DNA of 64,000 nucleotides from JBBQYA01 sp031412335 (GCA_031412335.1 JANOCT010000003.1:62001-126000), one strand, 5' to 3'. Shown: positions 25,449 through 35,270, numbered from the stretch's first letter. Made by a program: numbers and translations. Notes: generated by a model not told the origin, from the sequence alone.

Positions 25449-27242
25449 TTAAAAAGAATACTTATTTGCTTCAATTAATTTAGCAGCAATTCTTCTTCTT
25501 GCTTCTTTGGTATTGTAAGGGGCAACTTTTGTAAATCTTTTCAATCCCATTAACATCGCACGTTGCTCATCTCCTTCAGCAAAAGAATTTACAGCATCTT
25601 TTCCAGAAATGGACACATGGTCAACTGCTTCCTGCAAATAAATACGCATCATATCTAGTTGATCTGCACAAGCTGCTTCTCCTTTTTGCGAAACTAATTT
25701 TTCTGTTCTTAAAATCGTTGATTCTAAAACATACGCATAACTCGCCATATCGGCAATATTCATCAGCACTTCCTGTTCTTTTGCCAAAGTCATCATGTAT
25801 TTTTGTACGGCAGCTCCAGCTACCATTAACGTTGCTTTTTTTATTCCTTTCAACACTTTTTTCTCAGCAGCAAACAAAGAATCATCTTCTGCTTCAAAAT
25901 CCGGAACTCCCATTAATTCTGATGCAACTGCTTGCGCCGGACCCATCAAATCTAATTCACCTTTCATAGCTCGTTTCAACATCATATCTACTGTAAGCAT
26001 TCGGTTTATCTCATTGGTTCCTTCAAAAATTCGGTTTATTCTCGCATCCCTGTAGGCTCTATCCATTGGCGCTTCAGCACTGTATCCCATTCCTCCATAG
26101 ATTTGAACTCCTTCATCCACCACATAATCCAACATTTCAGATCCCCAAACTTTTAAAATTGCACATTCAACTGCAAACTGTTCGGTACTTTTTAATTTTG
26201 CTTTTCCAGTTTCCATTCCATCGGCAACCAAGGCATCAAAAGCATCATCAATGTTTTGTCCACATCTATAACTTGCCGATTCAATTGCATAAATCTTAGT
26301 TGCCATTTCTGCCAACTTATGCCGAATTGCTCCAAACTTAGAAATTAGAATGCCAAATTGTACCCGTTCGTTTGAGTAATTTACTGCTTTATTAACTACT
26401 GCTTTTGATGCTCCAATTGCAGCAGCAGCTAATTTAATTCTTCCAATATTTAAAATATTAACTGCAATTTTAAACCCATTCTGACGCTCAGATAAAAGAT
26501 TTTCAACTGGAACTGGTGTTTCGTTAAAAAATACCTGACGAGTACTTGATCCCTTTATTCCCATTTTATGCTCTTCCGGATTCATGGTAATTCCACCAAA
26601 ATCCTTTTCAACAATAAATGCACTTAAATTTTCATCGCTATCTATTTTAGCAAAAACAATAAAAATGTCTGCAAAACCACCATTGGTAATCCACATTTTT
26701 TGTCCAGTAATTAAATAATGCTTTCCATCTGGAGTTAAAACAGCTTTTGTTTTTCCTGAATTTGCATCCGAACCAGAATTAGGCTCGGTTAAGCAATAAC
26801 TCGCTTTCCACTCACCAGTACCTAATTTAGTTACATATTTTTCTTTTTGAGCTTGGGTTCCATAATACAAAATTGGTAAGATGCCAATACCTGTATGAGC
26901 TGAAAGTGCGACTGCAAAAGAGTGACCTGCCCCGCAAACATCTGCAACCAACATAGATGTATTGAAGTTTTTGCCAAAACCACCAAATTCTTCAGGAATT
27001 GAAACACCCAAAATTCCCAATTCTCCTGCTTTATCCATCAAGCTTTGCATCAACCCTTCTTCTTGTGAATCAATTCGATCCAAATTTGGAAAAACTTCGG
27101 CAGCCAAAAAATCTTGACAAGTTTTTGCAATCATTAATTGCTCCTCATCAAATTCCTCAGGAATAAAAATACTTTGCGCATCGGTTTCTTTAATTAAAAA
27201 CTCTCCGCCTTTAGTTGCTTTGTTTACTGTGGTAGTTTCCAT
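25449..27242 (-). CDS. Acyl-CoA dehydrogenase, long (VLCAD-like) form
   Basis: This FAD enzyme catalyses the first beta-oxidation step, acyl-CoA to trans-2-enoyl-CoA. The 597-residue length exceeds the standard 380-400, with an extra C-terminal helical domain as in very-long-chain enzymes. Visible parts are GIPEEFGG-type N-domain (SIPEEFGGFGKNF), SYCLTEPNSGSDANS (FAD/substrate contact), WITNGGFADIFIVFAK, and QIYGGMGYSAEAPMDRAYRDARINRIFEGTNEINR. It is the promoter-distal gene of the marR-fadB-fadA run, separated from fadA by a 282-base repeat-containing gap. Confidence 0.94.
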   Translation of the reverse strand: METTTVNKATKGGEFLIKETDAQSIFIPEEFDEEQLMIAKTCQDFLAAEVFPNLDRIDSQEEGLMQSLMDKAGELGILGVSIPEEFGGFGKNFNTSMLVADVCGAGHSFAVALSAHTGIGILPILYYGTQAQKEKYVTKLGTGEWKASYCLTEPNSGSDANSGKTKAVLTPDGKHYLITGQKMWITNGGFADIFIVFAKIDSDENLSAFIVEKDFGGITMNPEEHKMGIKGSSTRQVFFNETPVPVENLLSERQNGFKIAVNILNIGRIKLAAAAIGASKAVVNKAVNYSNERVQFGILISKFGAIRHKLAEMATKIYAIESASYRCGQNIDDAFDALVADGMETGKAKLKSTEQFAVECAILKVWGSEMLDYVVDEGVQIYGGMGYSAEAPMDRAYRDARINRIFEGTNEINRMLTVDMMLKRAMKGELDLMGPAQAVASELMGVPDFEAEDDSLFAAEKKVLKGIKKATLMVAGAAVQKYMMTLAKEQEVLMNIADMASYAYVLESTILRTEKLVSQKGEAACADQLDMMRIYLQEAVDHVSISGKDAVNSFAEGDEQRAMLMGLKRFTKVAPYNTKEARRRIAAKLIEANKYSF

Positions 27243-27333
27243 AATTTATATTTTTACGTTAATTTTTTATCTTAATTTAATTCTTATTCTATTTTATCTT
27301 TTTTTGAACTTATTAATATTTAATTAAATTTTA

Positions 27334-27516
27334 ATTCGTGCATTCGTGGCAAATTCTTTTCTATTTTCTTCTTTATTTCTTGGTAAACCTTCATTTTTCT
27401 TAGTGCCTTCGTGGTTCAAAAACGTATTTCAAACTATTTTTCAACAAATTCTAAATAAAATTTGTGAACCTTCTTTTAACTTCGTGCCTTCGTGGTTCAA
27501 AAGCCGTGGTTCAAAA
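27334..27516. repeat. Cluster of CGTGG repeats between acyl-CoA dehydrogenase and fadA
   Basis: Four related units stand in the gap 27243-27524. They are TTCGTGCATTCGTGGCAAA (27335-27353), TTAGTGCCTTCGTGGTTCAA (from 27400), CTTCGTGCCTTCGTGGTTCA (from 27480) and a partial CGTGGTTCAAAA (27505-27516). Motifs of this type are scattered in many Bacteroidota genomes; no coding gene is seen here. Confidence 0.7.
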
Positions 27517-27524
27517 GCTTTTGT

Positions 27525-28700
27525 TTAAAGCAATTCAAATACTCCCGCTGCACCTTGTCCACTGCCTACGCACATTGTTACCATTCCAAATTTTTTATCC
27601 CGTCTTTTTAATTCATTAAATAATTGAACAGAAAGTTTTGCACCCGTACAACCAAGAGGATGACCTAAAGCAATTGCTCCGCCATTTACATTTACTTTTT
27701 CAGTATCCAATCCTAATTCCCTAATTACTGCTAAAGATTGTGCAGCAAACGCTTCATTTAATTCAATTAAATCTATATCATCCTGTTTCATATCAGCCAT
27801 TTTCAATGCTTTAGGTATAGCTTCCACTGGCCCAATTCCCATAATTCTTGGAGGAACACCAGCCACAGCGTAACTTACTAATCTGGCAATTGGCTGCACA
27901 TTTAATTCTTTCAGCATTCTTTCTGAAACGATTAATACAAATGCTGCTCCATCCGAAGTTTGAGAAGAATTTCCAGCAGTAACAGATCCTTTCAACGCAA
28001 AAACCGGTTTTAATTTTGCTAATTTATCTACCGAAGTATCAGCTCGCGGTCCTTCATCCGTATCAACTACATATACTTTTGTCTTCCTTTTCAAATTCTC
28101 GTCCAAGTAATTTTCCTTTACATGAATTGGAACAACTCCATCTTTCAAATGTCCGTTTTTAATTGCTTCAATTGCCTTTTGGTGCGATTGAAAAGAAAAC
28201 TGATCTTGATCTTCCCGACTTATTTTAAATTCATTTGCAACTGCTTCGGCTGTTAAGCCCATTCCCCAGTACCAATCTGGATTATCGCGCGCAACTTCAT
28301 AATTAGGTACAATTTTCCAACCTCCAAATGGTATTGGCGACATACTCTCAACCCCGCCTGCAAGAATGCAATCTGCCATTCCAGCCTTAATTTTTGCCGC
28401 CGCAATTGCGATGGTTTCCAAGCCTGATGAGCAATATCGATTCACCGTCATTCCCGGAACTTTATCTGTACTTAGTCCCATCAGCGAAATCATTCTTCCA
28501 ATATTTAATCCTTGTTCTGCCTCTGGAGTCGCATTACCAACAATTACATCATCAATTCGTGTATGTTCCAATTGTGGAAAATCATTCATGATACTTTTTA
28601 CAACATCTGCTGCTAAATCATCAGGCCGGTAAAATCTAAAAAGTCCTCTTGGTGCTTTTCCAACTGCCGATCTTTTTGCTGAAATTATATATGCGTCCAT
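27525..28700 (-). CDS. fadA: Acetyl-CoA C-acyltransferase (3-ketoacyl-CoA thiolase)
   Basis: This thiolase cleaves 3-ketoacyl-CoA to acetyl-CoA and a shortened acyl-CoA. The 391-residue length is standard. Key features are the nucleophile Cys90 in VNRYCSSGLETI, NEAFAAQSLAV (His-type oxyanion region), GGAIALGHPLGCTGAKL and the C-terminal MCVGSGQGAAGVFE with the second Cys. It follows fadB by 119 bases and acts on its product. Confidence 0.96.
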   Translation of the reverse strand: MDAYIISAKRSAVGKAPRGLFRFYRPDDLAADVVKSIMNDFPQLEHTRIDDVIVGNATPEAEQGLNIGRMISLMGLSTDKVPGMTVNRYCSSGLETIAIAAAKIKAGMADCILAGGVESMSPIPFGGWKIVPNYEVARDNPDWYWGMGLTAEAVANEFKISREDQDQFSFQSHQKAIEAIKNGHLKDGVVPIHVKENYLDENLKRKTKVYVVDTDEGPRADTSVDKLAKLKPVFALKGSVTAGNSSQTSDGAAFVLIVSERMLKELNVQPIARLVSYAVAGVPPRIMGIGPVEAIPKALKMADMKQDDIDLIELNEAFAAQSLAVIRELGLDTEKVNVNGGAIALGHPLGCTGAKLSVQLFNELKRRDKKFGMVTMCVGSGQGAAGVFELL

Positions 28701-28819
28701 TTTTTTGGGGTGTAATACGTTGTTTTTTAATGCTTTTACTTAATATTCGTCTATACTAAATTATTTTTACTGTTTTTTATTTATAAATATTTGAGGTTTA
28801 TCTCCTTATTTCTAAACTT

Positions 28820-31225
28820 TTAATTTCTTAAAGGTTTACCTTTTGTTAAAATACTTTGAATTCTTTCCAATGTTTTCTTTTCACCACAAAGCGATAAAAA
28901 TACTTCTCTTTCAAGGTCTAATAAATACTGTTCAGTAACTAAAGTAGGTGCCGACAAATCTCCTCCACAAAGCACATAACCCAATTTTTGAGAAATCTTT
29001 TTGTCATGTTCAGAAATGTACCCACCCGAAAACATGGTATGTGCACCGGCATAAACCATTCCCAAACCTTGTTTTCCTAATACCTTTATATCCTTTCTTT
29101 GTACTGGTTTTGTATAGCCTGCTTCTGCTAATTCAATCGCTTTATTTTTTGCATCAGCCAATAATCTGCTTCTGTTCAATGTAATATCATCTTTTCCCTT
29201 TCTCAAAATTCCCATATCAAATGCCTCTTGTGCAGAGGTACTCACTTTTGCCATTCCGATTGTTAGAAATCGCTCTTTCAAATTATTTAATTCAATATCT
29301 CCATCTAAAAATTCGTCGGCAGCACGCAAAGCAAATTCTTTACTCCCGCCTCCACCTGGTATTAGTCCTACTCCAAATTCTACTAAACCGATGTAAGTTT
29401 CTGCGTGCGCCTGCACTGCATCTGCATGCAAACACAACTCGCATCCACCACCCAAGGCTAAATTAAATGGTGCTGCCACTACTGGAATTGAAGAATAACG
29501 AACACGCATCATTGTGTTTTGAAAAGATTTTATTGCAAAATTAATTTCATCCCATTCTTGCTCAACTGCTGCCATAAAAATCATTGCCAAGTTTGCCCCT
29601 GCCGAAAAATTTGCTCCGTCATTAGCCATTACCAAACCTCTAAAATCCTTTTCCGCTAATTCAATTGCCTTGTTTAAGCCTTGCACAACTTCTGCACCTA
29701 TTGAATTCATTTTAGTATGAAATTCGCAATTCAGAATTCCATCACCTAAGTCAGTAATTGTAGTACCAGCATTTTTCCAAACTGTTTTTGATTCCCGTAT
29801 GGTATCTAAAATAATAAATGCTCCAGTTCCTGGAATTACTTTATAACTTTTAGAAATTATGTCATAATATTTTTTTAACCCGTTTTCATTTTTGTAAAAT
29901 GTAGTGTTTCCTGCGTTCACCATTTCATGCACCCAGTTTGCTGCTTCGTTTCCGTTTGCTTTCATAGCAGCAATCGTTTCTACTGCTCCCAAAGAATCCC
30001 AAACTTCAAACGGACCTAATTCCCAACCAAAACCTGCTCGCAAAGCATCATCAATTCGATATAATTCGTCCGAAATCTCCGGAATTCGGTCAGAACAATA
30101 TTCAAATAATCCATAAAAAGACTTTCTGAAAAGTTCAGCGGCTTTATCTGTGCCTTGTTCAAAAACTTTCATGCGTTTTCTTACATCATCAATTGTTTTG
30201 GTAGCTTCCAAGGTTGATGATTTTGCTTTTTGCTGGGATTGATATTCAAGCGTTTTTAAATTCAAGGAAAGAATTTCAGTTTCCCCTTTTTCATTTTTTG
30301 TCTTTTTATAAAAACCTTGCTTGCTTTTGTCTCCTAACCAATTATTACTTTCCATTTTTGCCACATAATCTGGTAATTTGAAAAGTTCTCTCGCCTTATC
30401 GTCAGGGCAATTATCATAAATCCCTTTCGCAACCTTAATCATCGTATCAAGTCCTACCACATCGGTTGTTCGGAACGTTGCAGATTTTGGTCTTCCTAAT
30501 GCCGGGCCAGTATATTTATCTACTTCTTCTACCGTTAAGTCCATTTCTTGAACTAAATGTAAAAGCGACATAATGCTATAAACTCCAATTCTGTTGGCTA
30601 TAAATGCTGGAGTATCTTTACATAAAACGGTAGTTTTACCTAAATTCAAATCACCATAATGCATTAAAAAATCTACTAAAGCCTGGTCAGTATCAGGTGT
30701 TGGAATTATTTCCAACAATTTTAAATATCTAGGAGGATTGAAAAAGTGAGTTCCGCAAAAATTCTTTTTAAAATCATCTGATCTGCCTTCCGTCATTTGA
30801 TTAATAGGAATTCCTGATGTATTGGAAGTAATTATACTCCCCGGTTTACGAAATTTTTCAACCTGCTCAAATACTTTTCTTTTTATATCCAGATTCTCAA
30901 CCACAACCTCTATTACCCAATCATACTGAGCAATATCTTTCATATTATCATCAAAATTTCCTGTGCTTAGGCGTTGTAAAACAGATTTGTGATAAATAGG
31001 AGAAGGATTAGTTTTGATTGTTGTATCAAGCGAAGTATTTACAATTCTATTTCTAAATACTTTGTTTTCTGTGGTAATTCCTTTAGCAATATCATCGGCT
31101 GTAAGTTCACGAGGGACAATATCCAATAATAAAACTTCCACACCAATATTGGCAAAATGACAGGCAATTCGCGATCCCATTATTCCGGAACCCAATACGG
31201 CTACTTTATTAATCACTCTTTTCAT
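28820..31225 (-). CDS. fadB: 3-hydroxyacyl-CoA dehydrogenase / enoyl-CoA hydratase fusion
   Basis: This bifunctional enzyme hydrates enoyl-CoA and oxidises the 3-hydroxyacyl-CoA. Domain order is dehydrogenase first (Rossmann VAVLGSGIMGSRIACHFANIG from residue 8; VEVVVENLDIKRKVF; STSGIPINQM-like region) and crotonase last (ANDGANFSAGANLAMIF; FNLALGGGCELCLHADAVQAHAETYIGLVEFGVGLIPGGGG). This is the reverse of E. coli FadB but usual in Bacteroidota and many Gram-positives. The 801 residues are full length. It starts six bases after the marR stop, so they share a transcript. Confidence 0.95.
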   Translation of the reverse strand: MKRVINKVAVLGSGIMGSRIACHFANIGVEVLLLDIVPRELTADDIAKGITTENKVFRNRIVNTSLDTTIKTNPSPIYHKSVLQRLSTGNFDDNMKDIAQYDWVIEVVVENLDIKRKVFEQVEKFRKPGSIITSNTSGIPINQMTEGRSDDFKKNFCGTHFFNPPRYLKLLEIIPTPDTDQALVDFLMHYGDLNLGKTTVLCKDTPAFIANRIGVYSIMSLLHLVQEMDLTVEEVDKYTGPALGRPKSATFRTTDVVGLDTMIKVAKGIYDNCPDDKARELFKLPDYVAKMESNNWLGDKSKQGFYKKTKNEKGETEILSLNLKTLEYQSQQKAKSSTLEATKTIDDVRKRMKVFEQGTDKAAELFRKSFYGLFEYCSDRIPEISDELYRIDDALRAGFGWELGPFEVWDSLGAVETIAAMKANGNEAANWVHEMVNAGNTTFYKNENGLKKYYDIISKSYKVIPGTGAFIILDTIRESKTVWKNAGTTITDLGDGILNCEFHTKMNSIGAEVVQGLNKAIELAEKDFRGLVMANDGANFSAGANLAMIFMAAVEQEWDEINFAIKSFQNTMMRVRYSSIPVVAAPFNLALGGGCELCLHADAVQAHAETYIGLVEFGVGLIPGGGGSKEFALRAADEFLDGDIELNNLKERFLTIGMAKVSTSAQEAFDMGILRKGKDDITLNRSRLLADAKNKAIELAEAGYTKPVQRKDIKVLGKQGLGMVYAGAHTMFSGGYISEHDKKISQKLGYVLCGGDLSAPTLVTEQYLLDLEREVFLSLCGEKKTLERIQSILTKGKPLRN

Positions 31226-31231
31226 GCTTAA

Positions 31232-31666
31232 TTAATTTTGTGGTTTGTAATCTAGCGTTAGGCTATTTACCTGATTTAATAAATTTACTAATGATTTCTT
31301 TTCTGATTCAGAAATATGATTATTCAAATATTCGTTAAAACTTTTTACTACAGATTTTGCAATCGTTCGTTTTTCTTTTCCTTTTTGGGTAAGGTATATT
31401 TTTACTGATCTTTTATCTTCAGTTTGAGCTTTCCTGCTAATTAATCCTTGCTCATTCAAATTATTAAGCATTCTGCTTAAACTTGTTGCCCGTAAACCTA
31501 GCATTGAAGCAACATCTGAAACAGTAGTTCCTTCCTCATCAATATTCATTAATAAATAACCTATCGATTGAGTAATTCCATGTTCAGAGGCAATCTGATT
31601 GTATTTATTGGCCATGTTCTGCCAAACAACTTTTAATACATAGTCAATTGTTTCCTGATGTTTCAT
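31232..31666 (-). CDS. MarR-family transcriptional regulator of the fad operon
   Basis: The 144-residue winged-helix protein has the MarR pattern: GITQSIGYLLMNIDEEGTTVSDVASMLGLRATSLSRMLNNLNEQGLISRKAQTEDKRSVKIYLTQKGKE, with the recognition helix at LRATSLSRMLNNL and wing residues DKRS. Dimerisation helices are at both ends. It is the first gene of marR-fadB-fadA-acyl-CoA dehydrogenase. Two matching palindromes in its own promoter (31673-31690, 31710-31727) imply autorepression; an acyl-CoA or fatty acid is the likely inducer, by analogy with other fad regulators. Confidence 0.93.
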   Translation of the reverse strand: MKHQETIDYVLKVVWQNMANKYNQIASEHGITQSIGYLLMNIDEEGTTVSDVASMLGLRATSLSRMLNNLNEQGLISRKAQTEDKRSVKIYLTQKGKEKRTIAKSVVKSFNEYLNNHISESEKKSLVNLLNQVNSLTLDYKPQN

Positions 31667-31672
31667 GATAAC

Positions 31673-31690
31673 TATTATGCAAGCATAACA
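31673..31690. promoter_or_regulatory. MarR operator, proximal copy
   Basis: TATTATGC-AA-GCATAACA is a near-perfect palindrome 7 bases upstream of the marR start. It covers the expected transcription start and one end of the -7 element. Confidence 0.8.
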
Positions 31691-31696
31691 AAAGTA
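31689..31696 (-). promoter_or_regulatory. Candidate -7 element of the marR-fad operon
   Basis: On the minus strand it reads TACTTTTG, an exact match to TAnnTTTG. It lies between the two palindromes, so a regulator bound at either would block RNA polymerase. Confidence 0.65.
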
Positions 31697-31709
31697 AAAA
31701 ATGAAACTG

Positions 31710-31727
31710 TATTATGCAAGCATAATA
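31710..31727. promoter_or_regulatory. MarR operator, distal copy
   Basis: TATTATGC-AA-GCATAATA is a perfect 8-bp inverted repeat around AA. Its centre is 37 bp from that of the proximal copy, and it overlaps the -33 region. Confidence 0.8.
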
Positions 31728-31740
31728 GATTAAATTTATG

Positions 31741-33534
31741 TTAAGCTTTTTGCGAATCTAATTTTTCTGCGTTTGCATATATCTTATCCACATTTAACTT
31801 ATATTTCTGCATGATTACTTTTCGTTTCAAACTTAATTTTGGGGTTAGCTCTCCTGAATCTATCGACCATTCTTTCGGCAAAAGTTCAAACTTTTTGATG
31901 GTTTCCCATTTACCTAAGCCCTCATTGCATTTATCAACTTCTATTTGAATCTTTTCTATTACATCTGGATTCTTAATCATTTCTTCAGGATTGGTGTAAA
32001 CGATATTTTTACGTTCGCACCAATCTTTTAAAGCAGTGAAAGTGGGTACAATTAAAGCAGCAGCAAATCTTTCATTTTCACCAATTACAATTAATTGTTC
32101 TATGAGTGGAGATTCTTTTAATTTATTTTCTAATACTTGAGGAGCAATATATTTTCCACCAGCAGTTTTAAATATTTCTTTTTTACGATCTGTAATTTTC
32201 AAAAATTTATTGTCCACAATAGTTCCGATATCTCCGGTGTGAAACCAACCGTCTGCATCAATCGTTTCAGCGGTTAGATCGGGTCGCTTATAATAACCTT
32301 TCATTACGTTCGGACCTTTGCAAAGAACTTCTCCATCTTCTGCAATTTTTACTTGCACATGTTCAATCGTTGGACCAACAGATCCAAACATGGCCATTCC
32401 TTTATAAGGTTGATTTACGGATATAACCGGAGAGGTTTCTGTAAGTCCATATCCTTCTAAAGCCGGCATGCCAGCAGCTGCAAATACGCGTGCAAGTCTG
32501 GGTTGTAATGCTGCTCCACCAGAAATTATGGCAAAAACATTATTTCCCAACGCTTCTTTCCATTTACTAAATATTAGTTTTCTGGCAATTTTTAATTGCG
32601 TTTCGTACAACCAGCCGTTTGCCCCATCAAATTCATATTTCAAACCTAACTTCAATGCCCAAAAAAATAATTGTTTTTTGATACCGGTAAGTTCGTGGCC
32701 TTTGGCAACAATTCGATCATAAACTTTCTCTAATAATCGGGGAACTGTTGAGAAAACATTGGGTTTTACTTCTTTCAGATTATCAGAAATTGTTTCCATA
32801 CTTTCTGCATAATGGATGCTAATACCTTTACTTAGATACATGTAAACCACCATACGCTCAAAAATATGCGACAAGGGTAAAAAACTTAATGCTTTTGCAT
32901 CATTATTTAAAGGAACTAATGGACCGGATGATTTAAAGTTAGAAACTAAATTATCGTGAGTAAGCATTACACCTTTTGGCGTTCCTGTAGTTCCAGATGT
33001 ATATATTAGAGTTAGTAAATCATCAGGTTGAACGTTATCTTGATAAGGTTGCAAATTTTCTAGCGGTTCTGCACTTCCCATTTCCAAAACTTCTGACCAA
33101 TGTTTTACTCCTTCAATTTTTTCGTAAGAATAAATTTCACGTAAAGTTGGGATTTCATTTCTAACGCTGGCTACTTTATTATAAAGTTCAGCTGTGGCAA
33201 CAAATAATATTTCCACACCAGCATCATTCATGATAAATTTAATATCGTTTTCTGGTAAAGTTGGGTACATAGGCACATGCACTGCGCCTATTTGCATGAT
33301 TCCAAAATCTACAAAATTCCACTCTGGTCTATTTGCAGACATATTTGCGACCATACTATCCTTTTTTATTCCTAATTTTATAAGCCCTCTGCTTATTTTT
33401 TCTGCATGGTTTACTAGATCATCTGTACTATAGTTATTCCATTTACCAGAATTTTTTCCTGCAATTAGCACTGGTTTCGAAAAATTCTCTTGGTTAAATT
33501 TGAGTAGGTCGAATACCCGGGTTATTTGGTGCAT
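31741..33534 (-). CDS. fadD: Long-chain fatty acid--CoA ligase
   Basis: This AMP-forming ligase activates free fatty acids to acyl-CoA at the inner membrane. The 597-residue protein has the P-loop LIYTSGTTGTPKGVMLTHDN, the FLPLSHIFERM motif, GYGLTETSPVISVN (adenylate binding), DGWFHTGDIG and KITDRKKEIFKTAGGKYIAPQ with the hinge and catalytic-lysine region. It feeds the beta-oxidation genes next door. It is a separate transcription unit upstream of marR; no copy of the marR palindrome lies before its own start. Confidence 0.95.
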   Translation of the reverse strand: MHQITRVFDLLKFNQENFSKPVLIAGKNSGKWNNYSTDDLVNHAEKISRGLIKLGIKKDSMVANMSANRPEWNFVDFGIMQIGAVHVPMYPTLPENDIKFIMNDAGVEILFVATAELYNKVASVRNEIPTLREIYSYEKIEGVKHWSEVLEMGSAEPLENLQPYQDNVQPDDLLTLIYTSGTTGTPKGVMLTHDNLVSNFKSSGPLVPLNNDAKALSFLPLSHIFERMVVYMYLSKGISIHYAESMETISDNLKEVKPNVFSTVPRLLEKVYDRIVAKGHELTGIKKQLFFWALKLGLKYEFDGANGWLYETQLKIARKLIFSKWKEALGNNVFAIISGGAALQPRLARVFAAAGMPALEGYGLTETSPVISVNQPYKGMAMFGSVGPTIEHVQVKIAEDGEVLCKGPNVMKGYYKRPDLTAETIDADGWFHTGDIGTIVDNKFLKITDRKKEIFKTAGGKYIAPQVLENKLKESPLIEQLIVIGENERFAAALIVPTFTALKDWCERKNIVYTNPEEMIKNPDVIEKIQIEVDKCNEGLGKWETIKKFELLPKEWSIDSGELTPKLSLKRKVIMQKYKLNVDKIYANAEKLDSQKA

Positions 33535-33701
33535 ATTAGGTTAGTGTTAAAATGAAAAATTAGGATATTCCAATTTACAAAAAAGTGTGATATGATTTTT
33601 TAATTTTATTGATATTTTTGATATAAACTTTACAAATTAGTCGAAAAACCAAATAGGTATTTAGTACAAAACTATTCTTATTTTTAAATTTTCAAAGAAA
33701 A

Positions 33702-34748
33702 ATGAATGTAATAACACAATTTACAGTTGAAAACCAAGTGAAGTACCCCATCATAATGGCACCTATGTTTTTGGTTAGCAATTTGCCAATGATGAAAGCA
33801 GCGATTGATAGTGGTATTATGGGTGCTTTTCCAACATTAAATTATCGTGGTGAAAACGAATTGTCAACTATTTTAGCCGAACTTAATTCCTATAAATCAA
33901 ACGGAAAATCTGGCAATTATGGAGTAAATCTGATTGTGCAAAAATCAAATCCCTTGTACACTAAACATTTGAATATTTGTGTAGAAGCAAAAGTTCCTTT
34001 TTATATTACTTCATTAGGTAGTCCAGCCGAAGTTATTGAAAAAGCACACAGCTATGGCGGTAAAGTTTATTGCGATGTAACGAATATTGCACATGCGCAA
34101 AAATGCTATTCATTAAATTGTGATGGTTTTATTGCTGTTGGGCAAGGTGCTGGTGGGCATGCAGGGCCAAATCCACTTCATATTTTGGTTACATCGTTGC
34201 AAAAACATTTTCCGGATAAGCCGGTAATTGCAGCAGGCGGTATTGCAAATGGAAGTGGAATATTATCCATGTTGGCATTAGGTGCCGCAGGTGTTTCTAT
34301 CGGAACCCGCTTTATTGCAACTTCAGAAAGCACTGTAAACGATGGATATAAAAATGCAATCGTTGAATCTAAAATGGAGGATATTGTACTCACAGAAAAA
34401 ATTTCGGGAACACCATGTACAATAATCAATACACCTTTTGCAAAAAAAATAGGGTACAAACAAAACTGGTTTGAAAATCTCTTATCCAAAAATTCAACTA
34501 CGCGTAAATATTTTAAAATGTTGGTTCAATTTAGAGGTATGCAGAAATTAACTGCCTCTGTACAACCTGGAAATTATAAAACACTTTGGTGCGCGGGGCA
34601 ATCTGTAGAATTGATTGATGAAATAAAATCCGTTTCAGAGATAGTTGCTAAAATGATTAACGAATACGACCAAGCATTTTTGTCTCTTCAAAAATTATCA
34701 CCGAAAATAACAAGCGAATATGAAAAACCTATCGGGATTACTCAATAA
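33702..34748 (+). CDS. Nitronate monooxygenase family FMN protein
   Basis: The 348-residue TIM-barrel flavoprotein belongs to the 2-nitropropane dioxygenase/nitronate monooxygenase family. It shows IIMAPMFLVSNLPMMKAAIDSGIMGAFPTLN at the N-terminus, the signature GQGAGGHAGPNPLHILV with the catalytic-type His, and the phosphate-binding AAGGIANGSGILSMLALGAAGVSIGTRFIAT. Homologues oxidise alkyl nitronates or reduce enoyl-ACP (FabK-like); the true substrate here cannot be told, and its place beside a thioesterase-like gene and fad genes keeps the lipid option open. It overlaps the next gene by 29 bases. Confidence 0.88.
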   Translation: MNVITQFTVENQVKYPIIMAPMFLVSNLPMMKAAIDSGIMGAFPTLNYRGENELSTILAELNSYKSNGKSGNYGVNLIVQKSNPLYTKHLNICVEAKVPFYITSLGSPAEVIEKAHSYGGKVYCDVTNIAHAQKCYSLNCDGFIAVGQGAGGHAGPNPLHILVTSLQKHFPDKPVIAAGGIANGSGILSMLALGAAGVSIGTRFIATSESTVNDGYKNAIVESKMEDIVLTEKISGTPCTIINTPFAKKIGYKQNWFENLLSKNSTTRKYFKMLVQFRGMQKLTASVQPGNYKTLWCAGQSVELIDEIKSVSEIVAKMINEYDQAFLSLQKLSPKITSEYEKPIGITQ

Positions 34749-35226
34749 AGCGAAAAAATCCAGATTTTATTTATGGCTGTTGAATCGTGTTTTACACCGA
34801 GCCATTCCGTTTAATGCACCCCATAATTTTGAAATTATAAATATAACTGATGAGGAGCTAACTGTTAAAATGCCTTATATCAGTAAAAACAAAAATCATA
34901 TAAATGGTTTACATGCTTGCGGTTTAGCTACCCTATGCGAGTATGCATGTGGACTACAATTAATGAATGCAACGGATATTTCACAATATCGAATCATTAT
35001 GAAAAGCCTACAAATGGATTATCATTTTCAAGGGAAAACAGATGTTTTTGCTACATTTAATTTAAGCAAGAAATGGGTTGAGGAAAACGTTAAACCTGCT
35101 CTAGAAACATCAGAAGGCATTTTTCGGACTTTTGAAGTTAAAGTATTTGACACTAAACAAAACCATATTTGTACTGCAAAAATTAATTGGCAAATAAAAT
35201 TGTGGAGTAAAGTGAAAAGTAACTAA
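34720..35226 (+). CDS. DUF4442 hotdog-fold (thioesterase-like) protein
   Basis: The 168-residue protein resembles DUF4442/PaaI-like hotdog proteins. It shows MPYISKNKNHINGLHACGLATLCEYACGLQLM (hotdog helix) and the strands YRIIMKSLQMDYHFQGKTDVFATFNL. Acyl-CoA thioesterase activity is typical for the fold but unproven for DUF4442. The ATG at 34720 overlaps the nitronate monooxygenase gene in another frame, so the pair is translationally linked. Confidence 0.82.
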   Translation: MKNLSGLLNKAKKSRFYLWLLNRVLHRAIPFNAPHNFEIINITDEELTVKMPYISKNKNHINGLHACGLATLCEYACGLQLMNATDISQYRIIMKSLQMDYHFQGKTDVFATFNLSKKWVEENVKPALETSEGIFRTFEVKVFDTKQNHICTAKINWQIKLWSKVKSN

Positions 35227-35270
35227 CGAATTGGTAAGCTTATTGATTTAGCAATAATAAAATATAATTT

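Noticed and set aside
25718..26299. Several rightward frames opposite the acyl-CoA dehydrogenase gene
   Set aside because: Composition follows the complement of the dehydrogenase codons; none has independent support.
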